Shown here piece by piece: positions 1 through 11,333 of a stretch of 29,113 bases of DNA. Location of the stretch: NCBI GenBank assembly GCA_002751075.1, contig NAOQ01000001.1:209952-239064 (forward strand), written 5' to 3'. The notes under the pieces are model-generated. The model saw nothing but the letters and a program-made list of their open reading frames with translations. It was not told the origin of the DNA and ran no database searches. Position numbers and translations under genes: made by a program. Position 1 is the first letter of the stretch. Every line of letters begins with the position of its first letter. Source of the DNA: Ichthyophonus hoferi. Lineage: Eukaryota > Opisthokonta > Ichthyosporea > Ichthyophonida > Ichthyophonidae.

Positions 1-1215
1 CCCCCACCTCTTCGCTTACGTAAGTAGCTTACGTAAGTTGTGCCTAGAAAAGGACGTTCTCTTTCCCTACCCTGTTCATATCAGATAATATGAATGGCTA
101 AGATTACAGCATGTGAAAAAAAACATGCCCATAATTAATTAATTAAATATCGTCACCAATTGTATTTAATTAAGGACTGGATGTTTGATACAGTGTAGAG
201 TACAAATTTACTGTGGCTTTAAATAGCGTTGATGATTGGATTTGAATCACATGCATAGTGGTTTATGATACCTAACTGCTATGTAAGTTCCTGATATGAA
301 TATAGGTGCAAGTCTCTCTTACTATTGTTTTCCTTTGATATTAATCGTGGGTATAGTTGTGTATCTAGTATGGTTCTGTGATCTCCACCCTATGGTATGC
401 CTGGCCTTATCAAAATGATAGGTACTAATACAGAATTGATCTTTCGTAGCCTGAAGAAAGATGTAATTAAGCGGCCATATCCTAGAGATCTATTGGTAAG
501 TAATGTCATTATAAAAATTAAGTATCATACTGGACCAATGGCAATAAGTATTTAATGATCAGACATATATTATAATTTCTTTTAATTGGGGCCTGTAGTT
601 AGTGGATTTTTAATTTATGCATGATTAACTGTATTTGCTGGTAGAGTATTTTTCTTACACCGATCTCTCTGTTTCCTTTATGTTGACTAGAAAACATATG
701 ATAGTACATATTACATATGACGTATTTCCCATCAACATGGTATTAGTTTAGGATAACGTTCTGTATTTGCAAAATCAATAGGAAATTGACACTAATTAAA
801 GAGAGATTCTGAGTGGTGTAGAATATTGAGTGATCATGCGATAAAGATTACCATTGGCACATAACATTGTGGATGATGTGGATTGGATGGATGCTGACTA
901 CGTCCCTTTACCCCTTCGCATTATTTCCTACATACTATCATCATACATATGACCCTATATACTATCCTGTATACTATCCTATATACTACCATACATACTA
1001 TCCTATATACTTATCATACATACTATCCTGTATACTAACTATCCTCATATATATAATCACCACCACACTACCGACTCTCTCCCATCCTTTAGTCTCATCC
1101 GTTCATTGAAAGGGCCATCTTGGAGTCACGTGACCTCAGGTCGTGGGTGTATGAAACAGGTATTCTGGAACGGCTTCAATTCCCACAGGACAATATTGAA
1201 ACGAAAACGATGTAG
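1..1215 (+). CDS. 3' end of a protein kinase-like gene (partial)
   Basis: Last exons of a plus-strand gene that begins left of the window. Exon 434-495 follows an AG and ends at a strong GTAAGT. It reads LIFRSLKKDVIKRPYPRDLL after one split codon. The final exon 1093-1215 joins it in phase 0, starts SHPFIERAILES and ends DNIETKTM before TAG. The joined pattern, S-L-K-K-D-x4-RP-x4-LL-x-HPFI, is what closes many Ser/Thr kinase domains (subdomain XI with its invariant Arg). The following DLRSWVYETGIL segment loosely recalls the tail of MAP2K-type kinases. An upstream exon probably ends at base 19 or 32, before GTAAGT; ending at 19 gives PPPLRL, which also suits a kinase C-lobe, but the spacing to the next exon is short, so an exon may be missing. 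Coding is well supported by splice sites and phase; the kinase assignment is tentative. Confidence 0.45.
14..38 (+). repeat. Tandem 13-bp duplication with a doubled splice donor
   Basis: The unit GCTTACGTAAGT(A/T) occurs twice in a row. Each copy carries the palindrome CTTACGTAAG and each contains a GTAAGT that would serve as a splice donor for the exon entering from the left edge. Use of one or the other donor would change the exon by 13 bases and so shift the reading frame. Confidence 0.6.
930..1055. repeat. Imperfect TACTATCCTATA-type low-complexity tract
   Basis: Degenerate repeats of TACTATCC(T/A)(A/G)TA lie in the last intron of the kinase-like gene, just before its pyrimidine-rich acceptor. 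The open frame read through this tract is Tyr/Pro/Ile-only and is a product of the repeat. Confidence 0.6.
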
Positions 1216-1233
1216 TGTATTATTATAACTGGT

Positions 1234-1239
1234 AATAAA
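1234..1239 (+). promoter_or_regulatory. Poly(A) signal of the kinase-like gene
   Basis: AATAAA lies 19 bases after the TAG that ends the kinase-like reading frame, implying a very short 3' UTR. Confidence 0.5.
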
Positions 1240-2177
1240 GGGACTGCTGTGCTAGATTATCACGCTGTTTAGTAATATTGTGATATTCAATTTTGTCTTT
1301 TAACTTGTTTTGATGGAATAGATGTGCCGTGTGTTTTATAATTCTTATACTAGTAGGTTGTGTTCTTGAAGTAGTACGTTTATGTATACATTATGATTGG
1401 CAAGGCGGTATAGTGTAATGATGGGGTCACGGCCATTGGTATTTTAAAATAGATAATAGAAAATGATTTGGAGAGTTCTTTAGGTCTATTATTGACCAGT
1501 AAACAAAACAGATAATACATGATAAATGTTTGGAGCTTTGTCAAACTGGAATATGTTTAATGCATTGCCTTAGGTAGTCGGAAATTGATTATGGTATTTA
1601 AACTAATAGTGATAAAGATCAGATATACAATTAAAAGAATAGAATATCTTTGCAAATGCAGTAAAGGGGCTTATAAATCCCGAGACCAGCTCGAATTGTA
1701 TTGATTGATATGATTTTAATATTAAAACTATCCTATCATATATCGATATTACATATTACTGTTAGTTAAAGATGTTTCGTTGGGTAAGCCGATTTTAAAA
1801 CCATCAATCCACACCTCTGTCTGGATCGCAATAAAGAATACATACATTATGCAGTTTAAGTTAGAATACTTCACCCACCCTCTACCGTGTACAGCCTGTA
1901 AGGCAACAGTAGCCTTCGTCCATGCAACACGTGTTGGTATGTGTTGGTATATGCTATCTCAGTCTACCCTCATAGAAAACACTATATAGGAAAATAATAA
2001 ATAAACCCAATGCTAATTGAAGAATAGGACCCCATGTCCATTGGACTGGCTCCTTTGCCTGTTTGAAGACCATTAAGGACCCCAATCGGAGGGACTATTG
2101 GTTGCCTCGCCAATGAAATATGCAGATAAAGCTTGGTACACAATGCAGTCATTGAGATCTATATGTTAAACCCAAAT
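1240..2177. other. Convergent intergenic spacer
   Basis: AT-rich spacer between the ends of two convergent genes. Nothing coding is supported. The plus-strand open frame at 1780-1989 has no family resemblance and no splice context. A short tRNA-like A-box resemblance (GGTATAGTGTAATG, about 1407-1420) has no matching B box. Confidence 0.5.
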
Positions 2178-5100
2178 CTAGTTAACTGTAGTATGTATGA
2201 CTAAATCACTGACAATTCTCCCATACGATGTATTAAAGGTGTCCTGCTGACAGGTCAGGTAATGGTTTGGACTAATAATACTAGAATCTACAGGCTGTCC
2301 TATAGACACAGACCAAGGTACCTTATAGAGAGGGGTGGGCATGGCATAGGGTGAGGCAACAACATGGTGAACGGTATAGGTAATAGTATGTAAAGCTATC
2401 ACACAAGAACAGTATAATGCCAGCGACACCATGGCGCACATAGACATATAAACCCCAGCGTGGAGAGGGGTCACTATGTTCAGATAGGCTCGCATTTGAG
2501 GTGATATAGTTGGTATAGAGTCAGGAGTCTGCCCTGGAGTGGACGGGGGAGTGTCATAGAGGCTGGAGGTATCAGTAAGGAATTGTTGTGAGTGATGGTT
2601 GAATGTCTGGCGGGCTATAGCGTGTACCATGTTGTCGTGACAAGCAGTAAGAATCTCCTCTAGCCGTCCTAGGTCTTTGTAGGATATGAAGCTGTGGGCA
2701 CATAGTCGTTGTGTCTGCTTCTGTTGCATCGTCTATCAATGGTGTAAAGTATGGTCGAGTATGTATGTTAGTAGAGGAAAGAGAAAGAGAAGGCCAGAGC
2801 TTAGCAAACGCGATATACTGGTAAGCCACATTTTAAATAGGAAGTATTTATCAGGGAGTATAAGTGCTTCAACCACATCATCATGCTACCCTACCTAGAC
2901 TTGCTATTGTTGGTAGAAAGAGGATATAGGCGTATGCAGTAGATAGAGTTAAGTGGGAAAGGACAGGAGGAAACATGCAATATGTAAGGAATAAGGTGTG
3001 CAATAACCTTCTCTAATGTGCAATAGATTATATATATATGCATGTATGTATGTATATGTGTAGCGCTGTATACCCATATTGGGGTATATGTGAACATGTC
3101 TGTATATAGTGTGAACAGTAATGTACCTAAACACCTCCATTGTTCTGTTGTAATTAAATTAATTAAATTAATTAATATAAATCATCAATATAGTTTCTTT
3201 ATACTTTTCTATGCTAAATATGGCACTCGGAGTGTTTTCTACTGGTCCATTTCTATACTCCTACTAGCCACTTGACACTAATTCACTATAAATGATAAAA
3301 TGATAATGCAATATACTTACTTGGGCACATTATTCAATCGCAATAACCATACACAATTGCCTCTAAAGTATTAAACATGGGTCTAACAGTGCACACAAAG
3401 CAACCACATCATAGGAGAAAGAAAGGCGGAAAGACATGTTTAGACAACTCAGTAAAACAATAACGCCACAGCGACCTGTATAACTAGAAATGAGTTACTT
3501 CTTAAGGAGAAGGAGGGGCTTTATTGGGCTACGTATAATATTAATTATGATGTACTATTATATATATACGTGAGAAAATAAACAAAGATATGGCACATGG
3601 ATGGAGGGCGGGGAGAAGGTATATCCTACTATAAGTTCTTCCACGAAGTCGTTGTAGGCTGCCAGGGTCACGTGTACATCCCAGTCCATAGCGGCCATAA
3701 AGTCCCGCTCCTGTCCACCAATCATCACTTAGTAATACAATAGGTTACATGGGTTAAACCCCCGGTAAAGCAACATTCATTTTGTGTGGTAGAATAATAG
3801 TATAGATAACAATGTAGAGGCTATTCATTACATGTATACATAGTACATGTAAGTGATATGAAGTAAAAATACGCTTTATCTTACTGCTTTCCCTTTACAA
3901 ACATAAATATTTTTTCCCGTAGTCACGCAAACGTTTCAACTGTGAATTTATATAGGCTACTCAATTTCTGATTTGCCGAACTGCTAAACTTTCTATAAAT
4001 ATTCAACACTAAGGAAGTATTATAGTATACTAATACATGCATCAAACATCTAATATTACATATTATAGTATATTGTACTATATCACACTACATACTATAC
4101 TATACAGTAAAAATACAATGGGCTAACCTGTATGAAAGACGGGTAGAATACCACATAAACTTGGAAAGCCTTTAAGTATATGCATTAGCTTTGAACACAT
4201 ATTCGGTTATTATTTACTGTCTTTCATTGTTTCCATTTATCTCATTATCATTTCAATTACCGTATATTGTATTCTTATTCTTATTTAATTCTGCCTTTAT
4301 TTTCGTGTATCGTTGTTTATCTGATTTTCCTTGCCTTCGTTTTATTTTTATACACTTATAATTAATGGCCTTTATAATGTAAATATTACTATTATTACAT
4401 ACTTCCACATCAATCTTCTTCATCCACAACAGCAAATGATAAAAAGCAATTTAAAATTTTAAAAATTTAAAAATAAAAATAAAAATAAATAATCATAATA
4501 ACCAAACTAAATAATTTTAAAATTATTAAAAAAGTAAAATTAAATATATAAATTAAAGTAATTAAAGTAAGCAATGGGAGAAGCACACATACCAAGGCAT
4601 TAATACAGTCTAAACTATACCGTCCACTTATAATGGCCCAGTCCGAATTAGTTAACTGCTCGTCATCGCCGTCATCATAGAGGAACTTCCCTGTTGCAGC
4701 CTACACACACGCATATATATATTCATTTCTAGTCAGTATAAACACTATGCTATGTCTTATAACTTCACTTCTTTAAAAGTAGTATCCAATGATGATCCAT
4801 AATTATGCTATATTTATCTCTAAAGAAACTCGAACAAATGTGTATGGTGTATGTGGTAACAGGTTAAATCATAGCCAATCAAGAGCCCAATGAGTAATAT
4901 CTATTGATAGCCAAAGAGGGTGGAGATATGATTGGTAGATGGGTTGCTAGGGGGGTGTGATTAATACTATAATTGATTGGAAGAGAGAACATAGATCTGC
5001 AGAATCTCTCAAAAACGATAAAGCAGGATAGAGGCAGATATTCAAGGTTATGTATCAATACACATACATATACCTATACCTAAACTTATACATGTAACTA

Positions 5101-5968
5101 TACCTATACATATACCCATACCTATACATATACATATGCATATGTAACAATATAACGAATCCCCTCCTATAATAACATTTTCTCCTTGGTTCTAAGAGTA
5201 CTCTCTTACATGATACATCATAATCAAGTGATAATAATAAACTGTGGCCAATTTCTTTTTTTTTAAAATGTGACTATAATCCTATCAGGTTGATATCATC
5301 TAATAAAGACCAAATCAACAATCCAATCAAAGAACTCTAATACACCCACACCGTAACTTACACCAATAATACACAGCGGAGTGTATAAAGTAATGTATAT
5401 AAACAGTTATATGTAAAATTCCAGATAGAGTGAACAAAAGATACAAGAAAGGGGATGAGAAAGAGAGAGAACAATATAATAGCCAGTATATAGTCAACGA
5501 ATACTATATAAGTAGGCAAACAGAATAAGTCAGGGCAAAACATAAATAACACCCACCATTGCAATTAGGAATAATTTCTCTGAGTGAAGTTTCTCCGTAT
5601 TTTTTTTACATAACTCAAAGAACCCTGGACTATATAGAGAGAGGACGTGGTGGTAGGTACGGTAAGGCTATTGGGTATATTGGATATAGACATACATACA
5701 GATATATTATAGATATACTATATACTATATACTATATCAAAATATAAATATCTCATGGCTATATACATAATATAGTTATTAGCTAGATATACAAAACGGT
5801 CACAGGCTGAGATCAAAAAGGCATCAAATCAACACGATCTGCTCTAATCCCAAGATAGGAATCCGACCGTCATATCCTATATGGATATATACCATAGACT
5901 ACACATACTTTTATATGCTTTATGCTGTGGTAATAGGATAGCAATGAGTTGCATTTGCTACCATAAAC

Positions 5969-6028
<60 letters not shown>

Positions 6029-6539
6029 CATCATTATTATTATTACTATTATTACTCATGATTATAATTACTATTAAATAGGTATAATAGGATAGCTATA
6101 CATTACTCCACCACACTGTAGTCCATTTGATGGTAATACTAGATTGATACCCAATCACAACAGATAATCATTGGGGCATTCGTAGCCTTGCCCAATGATA
6201 GTGAAGCAATAACTAGCTTATATGGCCTAGACTAATGCGAATATATGTATCCATTAATGTGATGATATATATCCAGAAAACTTCAAGGTGTAAATTTGAA
6301 GCAGAAATCCGTGTGCATGTACACATTTGCATATGTATATATAGCATAGTGTAGAATTATAGTTGCATGCATACATAACAGTACATATAGTCTGTACTTC
6401 TAATGCGTCATGCCCACCTTTTATGTGTACGCATAAGTAACCTCTTCATATACAGCAGACTAATAATAAATGCCTGTCGAGATATATTGGCCCTCCTAAC
6501 AAGACGTGTAACAAAACTCCGTCTTAGCCGCGTGTGAGC
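2178..6539 (-). CDS. CNPPD1: CNPPD1-like cyclin-fold protein (N-terminus not found)
   Basis: Five minus-strand exons join in phase: 6539-6418, 5629-5557, 4700-4593, 3710-3630 and 2732-2178 (stop). They give 312 residues. Landmarks matching human CNPPD1 as I recall it: RSFVTRLVRRANISRQAFII (cyclin-box helix), LFLIAM-AATGKFLYDDGDD (human LFLISMMVASKYLYDEGEE), INAL-ERDFMAAMDWDVHV (human NALERGFLSAMDWHLY), FISYKDLGRLEE, then a hydrophobic stretch AMVSLALYCSCVIAL like the human membrane-like segment. The family is named for its Pas1/PHO80-type cyclin fold; its function is poorly known. The first exon could end at 6418 (AAAAG/GTGGGC) or about 15 bases earlier at AGAG/GTTACT. The longer choice gives about ten extra residues between two helices compared with human. 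Acceptor 6544 is an alternative to 6539. The start codon and the N-terminal part must lie above 6545 and were not recognised. Confidence 0.8.
5970..6056. repeat. (TTA)n microsatellite
   Basis: About 53 bases of uninterrupted TTA units (5970-6022) continue into imperfect TCA/TTA units. It lies in the first recognised intron of the CNPPD1-like gene. The Leu-rich open frame across it is an artefact of the repeat. Confidence 0.9.
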
Positions 6540-6544
6540 CTGTC

Positions 6545-8140
6545 CTACATATAAGTGGAAAAGTTGCAAAGAGATATCTAAACAAGGAGGTCGAGTGAAA
6601 GGTTAGAACTGATAGAAAAAAAGAAAAAAGAAAAAACACTGCCATTCATTGACTGTGAGGATTTTAAAGAGGGGGAAGGCTGGCCTCAATATACGCTAAT
6701 TATTATTATTATTTGTATGTATAGCAAGATTCCAATTATCATGTTTGAATAAAGTGCACAAGTTATTCTAAAGTAAACCAAAATATGGAGGCATAGTGAG
6801 ACATATGCAAATACAGCACAATCATTACGACCTAGAGTGCCCTTTCGTGTAGTAAATGAAAGAATTAAGTAGCGCATGTTTCCTTTATGTTCTTGCTCTC
6901 ACCATCATGCAGTTACAGTCAGGCTAACCTACTAAGAATAACGACGTTAGGCCATTCACATAAACTTGATGCGGTTAGAATAATACTAGAATAAAACTAT
7001 TGATAAAACTATTGATCAAGCCGTAATTTTTGGTAATAGACCAGATTCCGGTAACCTTCTAAGCAAACACCCTACCTATAAGGTGTGTGGGTACATATGT
7101 GGAGTCAGAGCTAGTGCGTATGTTTTTGATGGAACCATCATAGGAAGAATTTTCTGGTGAAAACGACCCTGATAGCAACTGCTTTAAAATCTCTTGAAAT
7201 AGAATAAAGTAATTTGGTGTAGATTCATAAATCATCCTGTAAACGTAATTCTGTCTTATTCTACACTAATATTATTCGTACAAATTATATGAAAATAAAA
7301 CTCCAAACAATCTTGTATTATAGCCTACTCTACATATACTACACGATGTGTGATAAATACCGATTACGCATCGTTTTCCCTAGATCCAATACACTGAGCC
7401 TTATGTCTTTGTGTGCGAATAGTTATCGATATTAAATTTTTAAATACTACGCATGATATGACTGTATTACTATAGTATTATGCCTTATAAAGCCGTATTA
7501 CTCTATAATTATTTTTTAAATAAAAATTAGCTTAGAATTATTATGATTTGTAATAATTAATAAAAGATGTCAACCCGTTTTATCATATTTGTTTCTCTTA
7601 CCCTGGAATATAATTTTAATGTCCTATGGCCTATTAAATCACTCGCCTTAAGACTCAAGAGCCTCCCGAGAAACCCAAATCAATGATATACAGGCTGTGT
7701 TGTTGCTAAATTATCGTGGATAAAATAATATATTTAATGATGTATGAAAATATTATATAATATAAAGTATTATAATGTGACTGACATATAGAATATGTTG
7801 AAAAGCCGTCAACTCCGAAGGAACACTTATGCAGCCAACAAGCTGGTAATAACTGGATCATGAAATGATTGGCCTAATTTTAATTGTTTAGCATGACGTT
7901 CTTAATAAAATGAAATGATTCGTCAATATTAATGTGTGTGCTAATTGAACTAATGATTAGGGTATTGGCTAAAAAGCCTTCCAGATAAAGCACGTACGTG
8001 CAACCAATTGAACAAAAGATTAAGTTATAATCAAGCAATTCTAGAGCTTTATTGATCTGATGTGAATTTCATTAGCCAATAAAGGTCTATATGAGCCGTT
8101 TCTACTTGGTCCGAAATATAGGCATAACTGCATAAGCAAG
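6545..8140. other. Gene-poor AT-rich stretch
   Basis: Directly above the first recognised CNPPD1-like exon the minus strand is strongly pyrimidine-rich (about 6560-6640), a good acceptor context. The missing N-terminal exon(s) of that gene should be in this stretch or further right, but I could not identify one. No other coding exon, RNA gene or repeat is convincing. Confidence 0.4.
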
Positions 8141-8265
8141 GCGATTGCTAGAAATACATACCATACAATTAATTTAATTACGCGCAGGAAATTCCTGTAA
8201 ATCGACCAATGAAAATAGTTTCATCGGCTCTTAGAAATATAATTTGTTTAATCAGGTAAAAATAG
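8141..8265 (+). repeat. Dispersed repeat, copy A
   Basis: This about 125-bp segment matches 28704-28844 in reverse complement. Shared blocks in the same order are GCGAT(T/C)GCTAGAAA, CATACCA(T/C)ACAAT, AATTACGCGC, GGAAATTCCT, CCAATGAAAATAGTTT, CATC..CTCT and CAGGT.AAAATA. Copy B has about 16 extra bases after the second block. No poly-A tail, terminal inverted repeat or target duplication is evident, so the class is undetermined. Confidence 0.7.
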
Positions 8266-9372
8266 ATCAATAGATCGATTAATTGCTTGTTTTACGTTAG
8301 AAGGTATTCGTTTAAAGTACGTCCTCTCCTTGGCGTTGCCTTGGTATTGAGGAATACTCAAAATCCTGAACTATCCTTATGAGGAACATACTTGAGTAAG
8401 CTGACAAGCTAGTAGATAAACGGGAAACTATATAATGCCAAATCAGTTCCTTAGCAATGACCGGGAAATGATTTGCAGGGGTTTCCGGAAATAATTCAAC
8501 AAATCCCTACATAAATGGGTAGGCCTCAACAATAATTAGACATGTTGAATATACTGAGTTTCATCAGGTAGTCGTCGTCAGGAAAAGGGCTGGCTAAAAC
8601 TTTAATTAGCTGCTCTGTAATTTTTCTCTATTGATCAATGAATATAGAAGCTTTTACTTTCTTACTTGGCAATGTATTGGATATGTAATAACTGTAATAT
8701 AATTGTGGCTGTGTGTATATAGTTATGGTATTATTATTATTAGAAGAATCAACACCAGACTTAACTAGTTGGCCTTCTAGTAAAGTACCTGGATTATCTA
8801 CTTCAACTTCTTTGAAAACAATAGACATAATATAAAACAAATCATAAAGCACATCAATTGAACAGTAAATAATGGCGACTGAGAATAGTATTTTTTTTTA
8901 ATTGTTTTTGTTCCTTTTTATGCATGTTCCGATCTTTATCGTGCATGTCAATTGCGATTAACACCTATATAGTTGTTTTTACTATCGTAGTAAATGGAAC
9001 CGATTGTAAATATTACCACTGGCTAATCCATCTCACGAACGATAGATCACAGAGACCCAGTAGAATTGTCTGATCTTACCACCATACTTAAATACATGTG
9101 TCCTTTGTTAAATGGTGAATGAACTCATTTTCTCATTTATGTGAAAGTGTTTACTGCATACTATGTATTGGCAAAATCGATCTACTTATTGGAGAACGAT
9201 ATTCGATTAACCAAAATAATCACTCCATTTATCTAGGCAGTCCTCTTCCAATTGCATTGCTATCTGTTTAACCAATAATAATTACGTTTCCTGCTGTAGC
9301 CAATAATAGACCATTTGTTCCCTTAAACTGCAGGGTTACGGCTAAACTATGTGTTCATTCTAACGCTTGGTT
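8266..9372. other. Gene-poor stretch with one unrecognised small ORF
   Basis: On the minus strand, 8852-8628 can encode 74 residues, including IVFKEVEVDNPGTLLEGQLV and a run of Asn. I recognise no family. A possible donor (CCAA/GTAAG) lies near its end, so it could be an exon, but no partner exon was found. The rest is AT-rich DNA without visible features. Confidence 0.25.
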
Positions 9373-10264
9373 TCATTGGGAAAATCCTGTTTGCTCTGAA
9401 ATAAAAGCTTCCTCCAGAAGACATCTGAGTACTCTTGAGTATTTTAGGACAAAATCAATTGGCTTAGGATTGATAATATTGAGTAATATTTTAATATTTG
9501 ATGTTTTTGATCGAGTTTGAACAAATTGTTTCATTGACAAAAAATCTATTTTGTAACACTCCCATTTACTGGAACGTTGGAGAGCCAAAAAAAAAAAAAG
9601 ATAGTCATTGATACGCTCGTGCCGACGTTTCCCTAGGGGCTGTCCAGTATTATAAAGGGATAAAATGTAATTAAAAAAACATTTGGTTGTTGTGTGAGCA
9701 ACAATGAAGATAGCATTAGCATTATGCTGACACAAAGATCATTATGGATGTTGCTTTCATCCTTGATCTTTGTTGGCATGGTGTATTAGTCTAGAAGTAG
9801 TCTGTTGACTCTCATGATTTGATGTAATTTTCACTCTGGTCATGGCGCAGCAGAGAATGGGTCAAATAGGTTGTTTAAGTCCTAGTATTGACTCAAGTGC
9901 TGAATATAAGCTGGGATGAAATAAGGTAGTATGAATCTGGGTTGTCGCTTGAGTGGTCTTGGTGGTTGCGACATGTGACATTAATTATCATAACCTCGTC
10001 AAGGCTCAGAGGTGTAAGCATATTATCTTGGTGTCTCTGATGAGACTATTGAAAGGCAGGCTTGCTCTTTATTGGTTGATCTAATTTGATCTGGAATATA
10101 GTCTTGATCCTCATTGAGGAATCCAAATATTTGTCTTTTCCTTGGTAGATTCCTGTGGTATAATCGATTGTATTAATAGGGGGTTTCGATCCAAATAATA
10201 GATATGTGGAGCAATATGATAATTTTCCAAACCCGCCAATCAAAATTGTATTTTTCCCGATCAA
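9373..10264 (-). other. Two unrecognised minus-strand ORFs, possibly decayed transposon DNA
   Basis: ORFs at 9735-9373 (120 residues, with a basic motif GQPLGKRRHERIND) and 10264-10046 (72 residues, with PPINTIDYTTGIYQGKDKYL) lie on the same strand as the transposase remnant just to the right, separated by about 300 bases of closed frames. Neither matches a family I know, and neither has a clear splice or promoter context. They could be remnants of a second decayed element, or chance open frames. I assign no function. Confidence 0.2.
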
Positions 10265-10342
10265 AAGAAAAACAACAAATATATTGAAAAAAATTATGTC
10301 TTTTATCGTAGTAAAAAACTGTTAGTTCAAAATATTTCTTGT

Positions 10343-10374
<32 letters not shown>

Positions 10375-10375
10375 T
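10343..10375. repeat. (TA)n tract
   Basis: TA repeat with one TG interruption, just beyond the C-terminal end of the transposase remnant. Confidence 0.85.
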
Positions 10376-10429
10376 GGATTATAACTCCATAATTATTTCT
10401 TTTCTTTCCGATCTACACCTGTATCTCTT

Positions 10430-11333
10430 AATTTTCCTATAAAAACTATCACAGTATCCCGCTATGATCTCCAAAAACCTTGAACTTTTCATACTCTTTA
10501 ACTTTGCTTCAGTTCAAACTCCGACTTAACAACTAAATTCCACCAAAACAAAAAAATACTTGCAATATCTAATATTTAAAAAAGGTGAATAAGGAGGAAG
10601 ATACAACAGGTTTAAATTCAGGTACTGAGTAACACCTTAAAGGCTGGCATCGTGATGAATCCTAACGTTGTCGAGGATAAAAACAGAATTAGTGATTTCT
10701 TGCTTATCACATATCCTTTTAAGACTTTCCAAACAAGCTTTGAACTCTTTCTCATTAATTGCTTAAATATGAATTTTGTGGTATAAGATACCATACTTAT
10801 TCACGGCCGCGAAGATGAAAATATTTTTACTTCGCGGAGCGCCAACAGAAACATATAGAGAAGTTCCAATGCGGGATCTTCCTTTTTTGGTTGGGCGGAG
10901 ACTGAAAATCCAACTTCGTCGCAAAATATCAAGTTTTTATCCTCAGTATGCTGCTCCAGCTTACTAAACTGCATAGTGTAATCAAAACGCTTTCCAATTG
11001 TAGTTTCATTATTTCTACGCTCCGGTGCAGGTACTAGGCTTTTTACTGTGTAATGAAAGTTTAATAATGTCCTTTCTATGGCGGAAGTTGAGATACAGAA
11101 AATTTGTCTTGCACCCTCGCTGCAAGGTCAGAAAGCCTTAGGAGGCAATTATTATTTACCCGCCTAAGTACTTGCAGTTTCTGGTCAACCGAGAGTTTCA
11201 ATCTCCTACCCCTGCCCCTCAGCGGCACAGCAGTTGTGCTGAATTTCTTGAATTTCTTTACGATCTCATACACAGTCTGACAGCGCAAATTTAAGGCATC
11301 CGCAATATTCTTGACAATATATATAGATAACAA
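10430..11333 (-). mobile_element. Degenerate Tc1/mariner-IS630-type transposase
   Basis: Read on the minus strand in successive frames, the segment shows the whole order of a DDE_3-type transposase. An N-terminal helix-turn-helix region (NIADALNLRCQTVYEIVKKF) is followed by a basic GRGRRLKL linker. Next comes IERTLLNFHYTVKSLVPAPE, then the first catalytic Asp in NLIFCDEVGFSV (Asp codon at 10918-10920). The second Asp is in FILDNVRIHH (10670-10672), the LPPYSP block follows, and the end resembles IIAGYCDSFYRKM. The D-to-D spacing of about 82 residues fits the superfamily. It is dead: at least two frame changes and several stops, and the expected Asn-Pro-Ile-Glu after LPPYSP is lost. I found no terminal inverted repeats, so the element's outer ends are unknown. 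Confidence 0.85.

Noticed and set aside
15-37. Two TTACGTAA palindromes as tandem PAR-bZIP sites
   Set aside because: Each overlaps a GTAAGT next to a plausible exon end, so duplicated splice donors explain them better.
867-1109. Tyr-rich 80-residue open frame
   Set aside because: It is a low-complexity TACTATCC tract within an intron.
1114-1143. YY1-like GCCATCTTGG, E-box GTCACGTGAC and a TGACCT/AGGTCG pair, looking like a promoter
   Set aside because: They fall inside the last coding exon of the kinase-like gene, which has a good acceptor, matching phase, a stop and a poly(A) signal.
5520-5564. Reading frame with PDLFCLPTYI next to a donor, resembling the CNPPD1 DLFLIS block
   Set aside because: An in-frame stop precedes it and no acceptor exists; the neighbouring frame (LFLIAM, 5629-5557) fits in length, phase and sequence.
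5881-6081. Leu-rich open frame
   Set aside because: It is the translation of a TTA microsatellite.
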